Shown here: positions 25,128 to 34,314 of the stretch, one piece after another | Layout of the letters: every line of letters starts with the position of its first letter | Numbering within the stretch: position 1 is the stretch's first letter | Assembly: GCA_017470605.1 (NCBI GenBank) | Contig: JAFUYH010000031.1 | Location: 36,481 to 100,480 of the forward strand | Length of the DNA: 64,000 nucleotides | Source of the DNA: Treponema sp. | GTDB lineage: Bacteria > Spirochaetota > Spirochaetia > Treponematales > Treponemataceae | Reading direction: 5' to 3' | Notes under the pieces: model-generated | Told to the model about the DNA's origin: nothing | The model's input: the letters and a program-made list of their open reading frames with translations, nothing else | Databases searched by the model: none | Made by a program: the position numbers and the translations under genes

Positions 25128-27143
25128 ATGAGCAAAAAGAAAGAAAAGAAAATTAAGAAACTGCAGCACATGCCAGTCTGGCCTGCAGTTATGGAAATGA
25201 TTTTTTCAGAAATTCTTATATATATAATTTCAATTACAGTTTTTACCTTTGCGGCAGTATGCCTTATGAATCAGATTGTGATTCAGAATGATAAAAGTGC
25301 AAAAGCAGCCCTTAATGCAGTAAACAGCGAATGGAAGTCAGGTCGTGAAGTTTTTGACGCAAGAATTAACAATTTAATAGAAGATTTTGAAGCAATTGAC
25401 TGCATTTTTATTGTAAAGTCAGCAGACAACAGCGTGCTACGCACTTATGGCAACAGGGAAGCAAATGCAAAAACCAGAGAAAACTTAAAAAATCTTCTAG
25501 AAAAGCAGAATAAAGAGCGTTTTGAAAACGAAGGGCTCATATATTTTCTGGAGGATTCGACAGCGGACTTTTTCAAACTGGATTTGGGGACTTTTGCCCC
25601 CAAAAAATTCTTTCAGTCACTTCAGCTTTTTAAGCTTTTAAAACACAAAAATGTGATTAACTGGGCTGGCAGAGAAGTTTCCAGCATTCCTGTTCTGGTA
25701 TGTTTTAAAACTGATTACCCGGAAATTAAACTTTGCGTTAAAATGCGCTATTCGGTCACAGAATTCTTTTCTTCATTCATTTTCGTTCTGGGAATTCTGC
25801 TAGGCTTTATCTTTATTCTCTGCGGAGTTCTGGGAATTACCAGAGTTGTAAAATTTGCACATGAAGCAAAAAGAATCAATCTTCTTGTCACTACTGATTC
25901 TGTTACCGGCGGATATAATAAGGAATATTTTATGCACAAGGCAGCTAAAGTTGTGCGACGGGGCAAGAAAAAGTATGTTGTGGTCCAACTGCGCCTTGAA
26001 AAATACAGGAATTTCTGCATTACTTACGGATTAAAGGAAGGTGAAAATCTTCTGGAAGTAATTAATTCTTCTGTTTCCATGCTTTTAGGCAGAAAAGAAC
26101 TGATTGCCCATGTGGAAAAATCTGATTTTGTAATCCTTATGCAGGATGACGGCAGGGAAGCGGTGGAAAACAGAATAAAAAGCATTATGAACCTGCTTAA
26201 AGCAAAACGCCGCGGACAGCATTTAAGTTTTTCTGCGGGAATCTGTGCCATAAAGTCTTCTTTTACAGATATTTCCATTATGGTTTCTTATGCGGGGCTT
26301 GCCCTTCCTAAACAGCCTAAAATTCAGAATGAAATTGTCTGGTTTAATGACAGCATGAAGGAAAGTCAGATTTGGGAGCGTCAGATAGAAGATGACATGA
26401 AAAAGGCTCTGGAAAATCATGAATTTCAGGTTTATCTGCAGCCAAAGTATTCTACAAAAGCGGAAGAACTTTCGGCGGCGGAAGCCCTTGTGCGCTGGAC
26501 TCATCCAAAACTGGGCTTTATTTCTCCTGCTCAATTCATTCCGATTTTTGAAAAAAATGGTTTTATTCTTCAGCTTGATGACTATATGCTTACGGAAGTT
26601 GCTAAAATTCAGTCCGGCTGGATTGCACAGGGCAAAAGGCTTGTTCCTATTTCCGTAAATGTTTCACGCGCTCACTTTGCAGAAGACAACCTTGCGGAAC
26701 ACATCTGTTCTGTTGTGGACGGTTATAATGTTCCTCATCAGTTTATAGAGCTGGAACTTACAGAAAGCGCCTTTTTTGATGACAAGGCTGTACTTTTAAA
26801 TACGATTAAAAAACTGAAGAACTACGGATTTAAGGTTTCCATGGATGACTTTGGTGCGGGCTACTCTTCTTTGAATTCCCTAAAGGAATTGCCGCTGGAC
26901 ATCATAAAACTGGACGGAGAATTTTTCCGCAGTGTGGAAGATACTGTAAAATCAAAACTGATTGTTGGGGAAACCATTACTCTTGCAAAAAAACTTGGAA
27001 TGCAGATTGTGGCAGAAGGAATAGAAACCCGGGAACAGGTAGATTTTCTTGCAGGTCTGAACTGCGACCTGATTCAGGGCTTCTATTTTTCAAAGCCTCT
27101 TCCTCTAAAGGAATTTGAGAAAAAGGCTTATCAGAATCAGTAA
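25128..27143 (+). CDS. Membrane GGDEF-EAL protein, c-di-GMP phosphodiesterase with degenerate GGDEF
   Basis: I start at ATG 25128 (MSKKKEKK) because an upstream ATG at 25092 lies in the promoter. The 671-residue protein has a TM helix near residues 22-46, an extracytoplasmic sensor of about 160 residues, a second TM helix near 210-235, a GGDEF domain and an EAL domain. At the GGDEF position it reads HVEKSDFVIL, so the cyclase site is lost. The EAL half keeps EALVRW, NVSRAHF, ELTESAFF, MDDFGAGYSS, IIKLD, AEGIET and QGFYFSKP, all residues expected for c-di-GMP hydrolysis. It is therefore predicted to lower c-di-GMP, possibly GTP-regulated. Confidence 0.9.
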   Translation: MSKKKEKKIKKLQHMPVWPAVMEMIFSEILIYIISITVFTFAAVCLMNQIVIQNDKSAKAALNAVNSEWKSGREVFDARINNLIEDFEAIDCIFIVKSADNSVLRTYGNREANAKTRENLKNLLEKQNKERFENEGLIYFLEDSTADFFKLDLGTFAPKKFFQSLQLFKLLKHKNVINWAGREVSSIPVLVCFKTDYPEIKLCVKMRYSVTEFFSSFIFVLGILLGFIFILCGVLGITRVVKFAHEAKRINLLVTTDSVTGGYNKEYFMHKAAKVVRRGKKKYVVVQLRLEKYRNFCITYGLKEGENLLEVINSSVSMLLGRKELIAHVEKSDFVILMQDDGREAVENRIKSIMNLLKAKRRGQHLSFSAGICAIKSSFTDISIMVSYAGLALPKQPKIQNEIVWFNDSMKESQIWERQIEDDMKKALENHEFQVYLQPKYSTKAEELSAAEALVRWTHPKLGFISPAQFIPIFEKNGFILQLDDYMLTEVAKIQSGWIAQGKRLVPISVNVSRAHFAEDNLAEHICSVVDGYNVPHQFIELELTESAFFDDKAVLLNTIKKLKNYGFKVSMDDFGAGYSSLNSLKELPLDIIKLDGEFFRSVEDTVKSKLIVGETITLAKKLGMQIVAEGIETREQVDFLAGLNCDLIQGFYFSKPLPLKEFEKKAYQNQ

Positions 27144-27152
27144 GTTTCCGGC

Positions 27153-28319
27153 TTAAATCTGCAGGGCACCGTCCTGTAAGATTGTGCGGGAGGTGCCGTT
27201 GCTGTAGGTGAGCGTGATTGTCGGGTCGCGAACAACGCCATCCAGATGAATAAGGCTTGGTGCGTCGTTGTCGTAATTTTCACCGATTGCAAAATGGCAG
27301 GTGTGGAAGGCTTTTTCGTCTTCCAGCATGTTTCCTGTAATGCTTGCGGCGGGATTGAGCCCGATTCCAAGTTCACCAATATTGCGGGCATTCTTCTTGT
27401 AGACTGCCCCCTGCCCTGCGGCAAGTTTTCCTTCTTTTTCATAGGCCACGGAGCGGGCTTCTGCTTCCGTAATTGTTTTCAAAAGGCGTTTTGCTTCGGC
27501 GCCGCCAGTCACTTCTGTTACAAAGCCTTTTTCTACCCTGCAGGTAATCGGAGTTTCTATAATTGAATCGCCGTCGGCAAAGGTCATGGAACCGTCGTAA
27601 ACAATCACGCCTTCGCAGCCGTCTGCCTGCTGTTCATAAACCGAGCCGTCCGGGGCTTTAAGGCCAAGGCCGCCAACTACCGGGCTGATAAAAACTTCGC
27701 CGGCCGGAATGTTGCCGCCTGTTCCAGGCTTAGAAAAGTCGCCGTCGTCGCTGAGCAGGGCGCGGCCGTTGATTGGCACCAGAAGATTTGTTCCGCCCGG
27801 GGCAGTTACGCGCACGCTTACCGCTCCCTTAAAAATCTCTCCCAGTTTCCTGCAGCGGTCCTGCAGTTCCTTGTAATCTATGGCGGCTGTGCGGTTCATC
27901 ATGTCCACTGTAATTCCAGGCGTCCAGGCTCCGCGCATGGTCTTTTTCCCGTCCATCAGATAGTCAAAGATGTGGGTATATTCCTGACCGTCTTCTGTTT
28001 TATAAGGTTTTGCAGTGGCGGCAGGGTCTTTTCCCAATTTGATATTGGAGATTGAAAAACAAACTTCCGGTTCACTTGCTATTGCTGCAAGAACTTCCGG
28101 GTTTGCGTTATCAAAACTGGTTTTATCCGGCTGAAAAATGAGGGTGGCAAGGGCTCCTGCCTCACTGCTGGCTGAATACAAATCCTGGGCAATTTCGTTT
28201 GTTGCGGGGTTTGCGATAATCAGCACGCGCTCGCCTTTCTTTACCTTTACTACATCCTGCACAACTACCTGAGCAGGAGTTCTGTCTTTGTCTTTTTTTC
28301 CTAAAATTGAAAAATCCAT
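27153..28319 (-). CDS. M29-type aminopeptidase
   Basis: A 388-residue protein. The C-terminal third has the M29 metal-site pattern: GNIPAGEVFISP (about 239-250), NIGELGIGLNPAA, EDEKAFHTCHFAIGENY and SLIHLDGVV with the His/Glu/Asp ligands. M29 enzymes (aminopeptidase T/S) release N-terminal residues in the cytoplasm. It converges on the GGDEF-EAL gene with 9 bp between stop codons and is 3 bp upstream-adjacent to rsmG, suggesting co-transcription from the rsmG side. The N-terminal 60 residues include a lysine-rich start and a KKGERVLIIANPAT strand typical of the family. Confidence 0.83.
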   Translation of the reverse strand: MDFSILGKKDKDRTPAQVVVQDVVKVKKGERVLIIANPATNEIAQDLYSASSEAGALATLIFQPDKTSFDNANPEVLAAIASEPEVCFSISNIKLGKDPAATAKPYKTEDGQEYTHIFDYLMDGKKTMRGAWTPGITVDMMNRTAAIDYKELQDRCRKLGEIFKGAVSVRVTAPGGTNLLVPINGRALLSDDGDFSKPGTGGNIPAGEVFISPVVGGLGLKAPDGSVYEQQADGCEGVIVYDGSMTFADGDSIIETPITCRVEKGFVTEVTGGAEAKRLLKTITEAEARSVAYEKEGKLAAGQGAVYKKNARNIGELGIGLNPAASITGNMLEDEKAFHTCHFAIGENYDNDAPSLIHLDGVVRDPTITLTYSNGTSRTILQDGALQI

Positions 28320-28322
28320 ATA

Positions 28323-29072
28323 TTACTTCCTTATAATTACTAAATTACGTTCTGAATCTTCCAGTCCGGGAACGCAAAGGGGCTCTATGCGGTAGTCTGG
28401 AACCAGAGCGTTGATGCCAGACATTTCTTCCTGAATGCTGGAAAGCTTGGCCTTGTAGGCACAGAGGCTTCCGCCCGGGCGCACGATGCGAAGCAGGGTT
28501 TTTGTCATTTTTTTATCCAGAGGGCGGAAAGCGCGGAAGGTTATAAGGTCAAAGGACTCCATCTCCAGCCGCTCGGCTTCGCTGTTTATAACTTCCACAT
28601 TCTTTAGCCCCAGAATTGCGGCACAGTTTTCCAGAAAGGCACAGCGTTTTTCCATGCGCTCCACAAGGCAGATTTTGAGGGACGGAAATGTGTGGAAAAA
28701 TACGGCTGCAAGGGGAATCCCGGGGAGGCCGCCACCACTGCCGATGTCGGCAAGAATGGGGGCTGGTGCGAATGCGGAGGAAGAGGCACCTGAAGCATCA
28801 CCCGCGCCTGAATCCGCGCCACGAGTGCCTCCTGTAGCAGGCCCCCCCGCACCCCCGGCCGCCTCAGCCAGCTCTGCAATCACCTTATAGGCCGCCAGAG
28901 AATCCAGAATGTGGCGGGTTACAAGTTCGTCATGGTCACTGGTATTCGTCAGATTATATGCTGAATTAAAAAGCACAATTTCTTTTATGTAGGCTTCCAT
29001 CTTTTCTGCCAGAGGAGCAATAATATTCTGGGGAATTCCGCACTTTTCCAAGCCCTGAGTCAAAATATCCAT
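28323..29072 (-). CDS. rsmG: 16S rRNA m7G527 methyltransferase with a Gly/Ala/Ser insertion
   Basis: A 249-residue RsmG/GidB homologue. The SAM site is ILADIGSGGGLPGIPLA, followed by LVERMEKRCAFL and VEVINSEAE, and FDLITFRAFRPLDKK is the family signature. It methylates G527 of 16S rRNA. The odd feature is an insertion of about 35 low-complexity residues rich in Gly, Ala and Ser just before motif I (around residues 72-105), GC-rich in the DNA (about 28760-28870). The core on either side is intact, so the protein is probably functional with a disordered loop. AGGAAAA precedes the ATG. Confidence 0.92.
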   Translation of the reverse strand: MDILTQGLEKCGIPQNIIAPLAEKMEAYIKEIVLFNSAYNLTNTSDHDELVTRHILDSLAAYKVIAELAEAAGGAGGPATGGTRGADSGAGDASGASSSAFAPAPILADIGSGGGLPGIPLAAVFFHTFPSLKICLVERMEKRCAFLENCAAILGLKNVEVINSEAERLEMESFDLITFRAFRPLDKKMTKTLLRIVRPGGSLCAYKAKLSSIQEEMSGINALVPDYRIEPLCVPGLEDSERNLVIIRK

Positions 29073-29111
29073 ATTTTTCCTTATTTTTCCTTCTCTCTCA
29101 CTTACAAAAAA

Positions 29112-30017
29112 TTATTTTTTATCAATATCAAGAAGCATTTCTATTTTAAGGTCGCCTTCTGCAAAGTGCATCACCACAAGGTTTCCTGTTTTTTCGGCAG
29201 TAAGATTTTTTACTTCCGAAAGCCTGTAGACAAAGGAATTTTCGTTTCTGGAATCCTGCACAATTGAAGGCTGAACCCGGTAAGACACTGCCGAACCGCT
29301 GGAACTTACAGTGCGGAAGAGCATGTAAAAAGTTTCTGTCCGCGGAAGCTGATTCACATAATAGCGGCGGTCTGCCGTAAGAAGAAAACTTCCGTCCGCT
29401 TCCGGGTCGCTAAAAAAAACTGTAGTCAGGGAATCTGTAATATTATAGCCGTTTATCTTAAACCTAAGGATTGAAGGCTCGCGCTGCTTAAAAGTCTGGG
29501 CATCAGCCTGCATGGTCTGCAATTCTTCTTTTTCATTCTGACTCACATCCTGACGACTTTCTTTAAGGCTGTTGAGACTGGTCAGAGTTTTCTGCAGAAG
29601 GTTTGAAGCAGAACCGATTCCGATTCCGCTGCCGCTTCCGTTCAATGAAGAAACCGTCGTAAAAAGTCCCGAATCATATAAATCAGAAATATCAGAAGCG
29701 GTAAGGGTTGAATTTGACTTCATCAATGAAGAAAGAAAATCAGATTCTGTATTATTTTCTGTTAGGACTGACTGAGATGACGATGAGGTCTGGCTGCTGT
29801 CCTGTACAGAAGCCTTTCTGCTTGTCTGGGCAGGATATGCAGGTAAGGAAGGATGATAAAAACTGCCCTCCGAAGAAAGAGTCGGCATGGAAGGCATCTG
29901 TGGCATTTCAGGCATTTCTATTGATTCGGCAAAAAGTGCTCCGCCTGCAATTATGGCTAGAGCAAAAAGGCCAGCCAGTGAACTCTTTTTACAAATTCGC
30001 AAGGCTTTCCTCCACAT
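29112..30017 (-). CDS. Exported protein of unknown function
   Basis: I start at ATG 30017, which gives a signal peptide (MWRKALRICKKSSLAGLFALAIIAGGALFA) and a mature protein of about 270 residues. The mature start has a Met/Pro-rich repeat EMPEMPQMPSMPTL, then a long Ser/Thr/Gln-rich region (SSQTSSSSQSVL) and a folded C-terminal domain of beta character beginning near FKQREPSILRFKINGYNITD. No family is recognised. It overlaps the 3' end of the SprT-like gene by 29 bp. A periplasmic or outer-membrane-associated role is inferred only from the signal peptide. Confidence 0.65.
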   Translation of the reverse strand: MWRKALRICKKSSLAGLFALAIIAGGALFAESIEMPEMPQMPSMPTLSSEGSFYHPSLPAYPAQTSRKASVQDSSQTSSSSQSVLTENNTESDFLSSLMKSNSTLTASDISDLYDSGLFTTVSSLNGSGSGIGIGSASNLLQKTLTSLNSLKESRQDVSQNEKEELQTMQADAQTFKQREPSILRFKINGYNITDSLTTVFFSDPEADGSFLLTADRRYYVNQLPRTETFYMLFRTVSSSGSAVSYRVQPSIVQDSRNENSFVYRLSEVKNLTAEKTGNLVVMHFAEGDLKIEMLLDIDKK

Positions 30018-30810
30018 ATTCAAGACGCTGGGTAAGCTGGGCAATTGTTTTTTCAAGTCTGGTCTTTTCTTTTTCAAGTTTGCTCTTAGGGTCATTTGCA
30101 GCAGAAGCACGGCTGGAGGCAGATTTCTGCTTCATCAGTTCGCGCACGCTCGCAGGACTTTTTCCGCCTTCCAGAAAATCCTGTTCCACCTGAGCCCGGT
30201 CGTCCTTTTTCTTTACGGACGCTACAACTTTCATATTGTCAAAGCCGATTGCAGGATTTATTTCTACTGAAGCCACCTTGCGAATGTCTTTTGCGGTATT
30301 GCGTGGCAGACAGAGAACGCGGTCTATATAATCTTCGTAGCGGATGTTTGCTTCCTGACACAAATCAAAGACCCGGGCAAGTTTCTTGCCGAATTCCTGC
30401 ATAAGCTGGCCGTTTTTTGCAAGGTAATTTGTCTTAATATCTTCTGTAAGCTCTTTAAGCTCGGCATTTTCCTGCCAGCCTATTGAGTAATAACCCTTTT
30501 CTTCCGCAATCTTTATCAGCTCACCAAATTTTGCCCAGAATTCCTGAGTGTGCACCCGGCTTGCATTTGCGTAAGTAGGGTCTATTTTCTGCTTTTCTAC
30601 AGTCATAAGATGATGAGTGTATTCATGAACGGCTGTGTAAACCAGCATGTTGTCTGTTTTTAAATTCAGATTATGAAGGAAGATTTCATGTGTATCCGGC
30701 TTGTAAAATCCGTTTACCCGCTTACTTTCTTTTCCTGTCTGAGTAACTGTAAAATCAATTTCGCACTGTTCTATATCCAGCAGGATTTCTTTTATTCTTT
30801 CGTTTGTCAT
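29989..30810 (-). CDS. SprT-like zinc metallopeptidase-fold protein
   Basis: A 273-residue protein with the zinc-binding HEYTHHLM helix (HExxH, about residues 65-72) after NMLVYTAVHEY, as in SprT/ImmA-type minigluzincins. The central region is basic and helical, and residues 235-273 form a predicted coiled coil (KSKLEKEKTRLEKTIAQLTQRLEYVEESL). There is no signal peptide, so it is cytoplasmic. Its start overlaps the rsmE stop by 4 bp (ATGA), marking an operon of TPR protein, rsmE and this gene. Substrate unknown. Confidence 0.72.
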   Translation of the reverse strand: MTNERIKEILLDIEQCEIDFTVTQTGKESKRVNGFYKPDTHEIFLHNLNLKTDNMLVYTAVHEYTHHLMTVEKQKIDPTYANASRVHTQEFWAKFGELIKIAEEKGYYSIGWQENAELKELTEDIKTNYLAKNGQLMQEFGKKLARVFDLCQEANIRYEDYIDRVLCLPRNTAKDIRKVASVEINPAIGFDNMKVVASVKKKDDRAQVEQDFLEGGKSPASVRELMKQKSASSRASAANDPKSKLEKEKTRLEKTIAQLTQRLEYVEESLANL

Positions 30811-31550
30811 TTCAAATATCCCATTTCGTTAAGTATAATTGTAGCCGCAACTGTTGCGGCGGTTTCTGTCCTCATTATGCGGCAGCCCATTCCACACAGG
30901 GTGTAATTCTTCTGACAAAACAGGTCACGTTCCCTGTCTGTCCAGCCCCTCTCGCTTCCGATTGCGGCAACTACTCCGCCGGCAATGCCCCCCCTTCCAC
31001 AAGACTCTTTCATAGCCTGCCCCAGACTTTTTGCCGGGCGGACATTATCCAGAGCAAGCAGGACATCTCCCTTCACAGCAGAAAGACATTCTTCAAGCCT
31101 CTGGTGCAGAAAGATTTGGGGTATGTGGGTGCCCCCCGCCTGCACAGTTCCGTCGAAAAGCATTTTATACGCATTCCCCTTTTCAAGCAAGGTAGACTGC
31201 ATATAAGATTTTTCGCCTAATTCAGTTCCTGTAAGGTGAACCTCGCTTACCCCCAGGGCAGCCACATCCCTTAAAAGCCTTTTTAACTGAATGGGCCTCG
31301 GGAATCCTATAATCATCTTTAAGGGGTAAAGGGGCTTTCCATCTCCTTCTGCCTTAAAATCAAAAAAGATTCCTTCTTCCGTAATGCCGCTGATGCAGGC
31401 AGTTCCAGACTGACCTCCCACAATTCCTGCCGTAAAAGTATCGCCCGCTTTTTTATGCAGGATTTTTATGAGATGTTCCCCCCTCTCATCTTTAAGGGCA
31501 AGGGGCTTTCCTATTTCTTCTGGTGTAAAAAGACAGATATTCATAATCAA
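30807..31550 (-). CDS. rsmE: 16S rRNA m3U1498 methyltransferase
   Basis: A 247-residue SPOUT-class methyltransferase. The N-terminal PUA-like domain includes HLIKILHKKAGD, and the C-terminal knot has IIGFPRPIQLKRLLRDVAALGVSEV, VAAIGSERGWTDRERDLF and LCGMGCRIMRTETAATVA, the RsmE signatures. It methylates U1498 of 16S rRNA. Four-base overlaps with both neighbours (31547-31550 and 30807-30810) indicate a translationally coupled operon. Confidence 0.93.
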   Translation of the reverse strand: MIMNICLFTPEEIGKPLALKDERGEHLIKILHKKAGDTFTAGIVGGQSGTACISGITEEGIFFDFKAEGDGKPLYPLKMIIGFPRPIQLKRLLRDVAALGVSEVHLTGTELGEKSYMQSTLLEKGNAYKMLFDGTVQAGGTHIPQIFLHQRLEECLSAVKGDVLLALDNVRPAKSLGQAMKESCGRGGIAGGVVAAIGSERGWTDRERDLFCQKNYTLCGMGCRIMRTETAATVAATIILNEMGYLK

Positions 31551-32905
31551 CCGAACATATTGATTTTTTTAAGAGTCTTAACAAGTTCGTCCTTTTCTAT
31601 TAAATCTACAGGGCGACCTTCCGTATATTTATGGGCACTTTCAGAAAAGTTACCCATAGAAATACAATAGCCGGTATCACATTTTGTATCACGAACTTTT
31701 GCATGGAATTCGCGGACATTTATGTCACCAATCACGTTCTGACTTCTGTAAAAACGGAAAATCTGCTTTGCTTCCCACTTAGGATTTTCAACCTCACAGA
31801 TGATTTCAACACAGTCTGCAGAAACCTGAACGTCTTCTATCTTTACAAAACCGTCCTTATGATATGTAGAAATAAATTTACGGCAGAGGGCAACAAAATC
31901 ACTTGTTCCAGACATAAGATAGGTCTGAAGATTTTTATTCTGATTCAGTTCCGAATATCGTGCTATCAGGGCGGCAACATCTTTATAGCCTTCTTTTTGC
32001 GCCTGAATCTGCTTTAAGAGGGCAAGTCCTTTTGCAATATCATTCATTGCAATACAGGTGATTGCATAGCGGTATTTAATCTGAATGGAAATCTGCTCGG
32101 GAACATTTTCCAGTTTTACGGCAATCTCATAATCTTTTATCGCACTGTTATAGTCTTTTACGCGTTCATGCATTTTTCCGGCTTCAAGACAGGACTGGGC
32201 TCCAAACTGAGGATCCGGGCGCAGGTGCATGAATACTTTAAGTGCCTTGTCTCCAAAACCGCATTCGGTCATTGCAACTGCCATATCATAAAGAAGTTCC
32301 TTATTTTCAGGTTTTTCTTCTATTGCACGTTTAAGAAATGGCAGAGATTCCTTGTATTTCTGGGCCTTAAAAAGACACTCCCCTAAAAGTTCATTCACAT
32401 CAGGATTTTCAGGCATAAGGGTCTTTGCCTTTTTTAAGCAGATAAATGACTTATCGTAATTGCCGGAATTATAGAGGGTCTTGCCAAGATAAAAGTTACA
32501 TTCAAAGTTTTCTGGATTTCGTTTTAGCGAAGTTACAAGAGAACTGGCTGCATCATCAGTTTTTCCAAGATAAAAAGCGGCAATTCCCATGCGAAGGGTA
32601 ACTTTAGCAACGTCAATTTCTATATGAGAAGTTGAAAGTTCATAGAGAGTTTTATAAACAGTCCATGTTTTTTCCCAGTTTTTTTCTCCATAGTAAATGT
32701 CACCAACCATTTCCAAAGCACCAACGTCTTTCGGATTATGAGAAAGTTTTTTCTGCGCTTCTTTGAGTACGGCAGACTTTCCCTTTCTTTGAATTTTCTG
32801 GTTAGCACTGTCTCCGCCGCCTTTTTTTCTGACACTTACTATGCCCATAAAAATGACGACTGAAAGAGCAAGAACTATAATGGCGATTAAAACTGAAATT
32901 AACAT
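31547..32905 (-). CDS. Membrane-anchored TPR protein
   Basis: A 452-residue protein with one N-terminal transmembrane helix (about residues 2-24), a basic stretch, and then at least six TPR-like helix pairs between about residues 45 and 310 (for example NPDVNELLGECLFKAQKYKESLPFLKRAIEEKPEN). The last 120 residues form a separate domain with CEVENPKWEAKQIFRFYRS and GYCISMGNFSESAHKY, resembling a restriction-endonuclease-like fold seen in related spirochaete proteins, but I cannot assign it. It may act as a scaffold at the inner membrane. It is the first gene of the rsmE operon. Confidence 0.72.
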   Translation of the reverse strand: MLISVLIAIIVLALSVVIFMGIVSVRKKGGGDSANQKIQRKGKSAVLKEAQKKLSHNPKDVGALEMVGDIYYGEKNWEKTWTVYKTLYELSTSHIEIDVAKVTLRMGIAAFYLGKTDDAASSLVTSLKRNPENFECNFYLGKTLYNSGNYDKSFICLKKAKTLMPENPDVNELLGECLFKAQKYKESLPFLKRAIEEKPENKELLYDMAVAMTECGFGDKALKVFMHLRPDPQFGAQSCLEAGKMHERVKDYNSAIKDYEIAVKLENVPEQISIQIKYRYAITCIAMNDIAKGLALLKQIQAQKEGYKDVAALIARYSELNQNKNLQTYLMSGTSDFVALCRKFISTYHKDGFVKIEDVQVSADCVEIICEVENPKWEAKQIFRFYRSQNVIGDINVREFHAKVRDTKCDTGYCISMGNFSESAHKYTEGRPVDLIEKDELVKTLKKINMFG

Positions 32906-33000
32906 GGGCCTGCAAATTCAGGAGCCTATCGCGCTCCCATCTTCTCCTTTTAAAGCCTTCGGCAAAATCTGCTGATATAAAAATTACATGGATGTAATTT

Positions 33001-34191
33001 TTATATCTTCTCCTTTACCATTTCTCCAATACGCTCCAGGGCGATTTTTATTTTATCAACCGAAGTTGCATAACAGCAGCGGACAAAGCCTTCACCTGCC
33101 GCGCCAAATACATTTCCAGGAACAACGGCAACGCTGTGCTTCTGAATAAGTTCTGTCGCAAAGTCTTCGCTGGTCATTCCTGTAGGGCGGATGTCCGGGA
33201 ACATATAGAATGCCCCCTCCGGCTCCACGCATGGCAACCCCATATCAATAAAGGCCTTGTGCATAAGGTTCCGGCGCTGCTGGTAACTTACCCGCATTTT
33301 TTCCACTTCGTCCCAGCCGTTTCTAAGGCCTTCTGCTGCTGCATACTGACTGAAAATTGGCGGACAGATTGCGTTGTAACCATGAAGTTTGCAGCACTGA
33401 ACAAGCAGGTCATGAGGAGCGGCCATATAACCAATTCGCCAGCCTGTCATGGCAAAAGATTTTGAAAATCCGTTAAATACGATTGTGTAATCCTTCATTC
33501 CGGGGAACGAACCGATTGAAACATGCTTGTGTCCGTCATAAAGAAGCTCGCAGTAAATTTCATCACTCAAACACCAGATCTGATGCTTTTTTACAACTTC
33601 TGCAATTTTTGCAAGTTCTTCTGCCGGAATAATGCGGCCTGTAGGATTACTTGGCGAACAGAACATTACAGCCTTTGTTTTAGGACTGCAGGCCGCTTCT
33701 ATTGCTGCGGCTGTCGGGTAAAGGCCAGTCTTACTTGTGTCCAGGTGAATTACTTTTGCATCACACAAATCTGCCAGCGGCTGATAGCTTACATAGCAAG
33801 GCTCGCAGACAATAAGCTCATCTCCCGGGTTCAGAATGGCACGCAGGGCCAAATCCAGTCCCTGAGAAGCTCCTACTGTAGGCAAAATTTCTGTTGCAGG
33901 GTCGTAGTAAAGATTGTAACGTTCAAGATATTTACAGATTTCCTCGCGCAGTTCAATCAAACCCCAGTTTGAAGTATATGATGTATGTCCTTTTTCTAGA
34001 TGATAGAAGGCTTCTTCGCGAACAACCCATGGAGTCGGAAAATCAGGTTCCCCGACACCAAGGGAAATAATGTCGTCATGTCCGATGCAGAGTTCAAAAA
34101 ACTTTCGGATTCCAGACGGCGGTATTTCCATCATCTTTTTGCTGAATTTATCTTCTCTTGTATTCAAAATATTCTCCAAAAAATTTATCAA
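33001..34191 (-). CDS. Class I/II aminotransferase (AspB-like)
   Basis: A fold-type I PLP enzyme of up to 396 residues. SLGVGEPDFPTP (43-54), SPSNPTGRII (179-188), D210 contacting the cofactor nitrogen and NGFSKSFAMTGWRIGY with lysine K244 are all present. It probably transaminates aspartate or aromatic amino acids. The start is uncertain: ATG 34191 lies at the edge of a repeat, while TTG 34164 (GGAG 6 nt upstream) would remove nine residues and fits the family better. The next upstream gene is an Lrp-type regulator, so the pair could form an amino-acid-responsive unit. Confidence 0.9.
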   Translation of the reverse strand: MINFLENILNTREDKFSKKMMEIPPSGIRKFFELCIGHDDIISLGVGEPDFPTPWVVREEAFYHLEKGHTSYTSNWGLIELREEICKYLERYNLYYDPATEILPTVGASQGLDLALRAILNPGDELIVCEPCYVSYQPLADLCDAKVIHLDTSKTGLYPTAAAIEAACSPKTKAVMFCSPSNPTGRIIPAEELAKIAEVVKKHQIWCLSDEIYCELLYDGHKHVSIGSFPGMKDYTIVFNGFSKSFAMTGWRIGYMAAPHDLLVQCCKLHGYNAICPPIFSQYAAAEGLRNGWDEVEKMRVSYQQRRNLMHKAFIDMGLPCVEPEGAFYMFPDIRPTGMTSEDFATELIQKHSVAVVPGNVFGAAGEGFVRCCYATSVDKIKIALERIGEMVKEKI

Positions 34192-34193
34192 GT

Positions 34194-34290
34194 AGGGCGG
34201 AGCCCCGCCCTACGCTCGCACTGCGTTGCTCGCTACCCCACCCGCCTAGGGGCTCTGCCCCTAAGACCCCGGGTAATTCCCCGCGAGTTT
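34194..34290. repeat. GC-rich palindromic intergenic repeat, copy 1
   Basis: GTAGGGCGGAG-CCCCGCCCTAC forms a hairpin, followed by a 27-bp segment (34213-34239) that recurs exactly at 36721-36747, and then AGGGGCTCTGCCCCT as a second hairpin. The composition contrasts sharply with the surroundings. It resembles a REP-type dispersed element. Confidence 0.7.
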
Positions 34291-34314
34291 GCCAGCAGCT
34301 TGCTGCGTAGGAGC

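Noticed and set aside
25128..27143. Active diguanylate cyclase in the GGDEF-EAL protein
   Set aside because: The GGDEF site reads EKSDF, lacking the glycines and acidic residue needed for catalysis.
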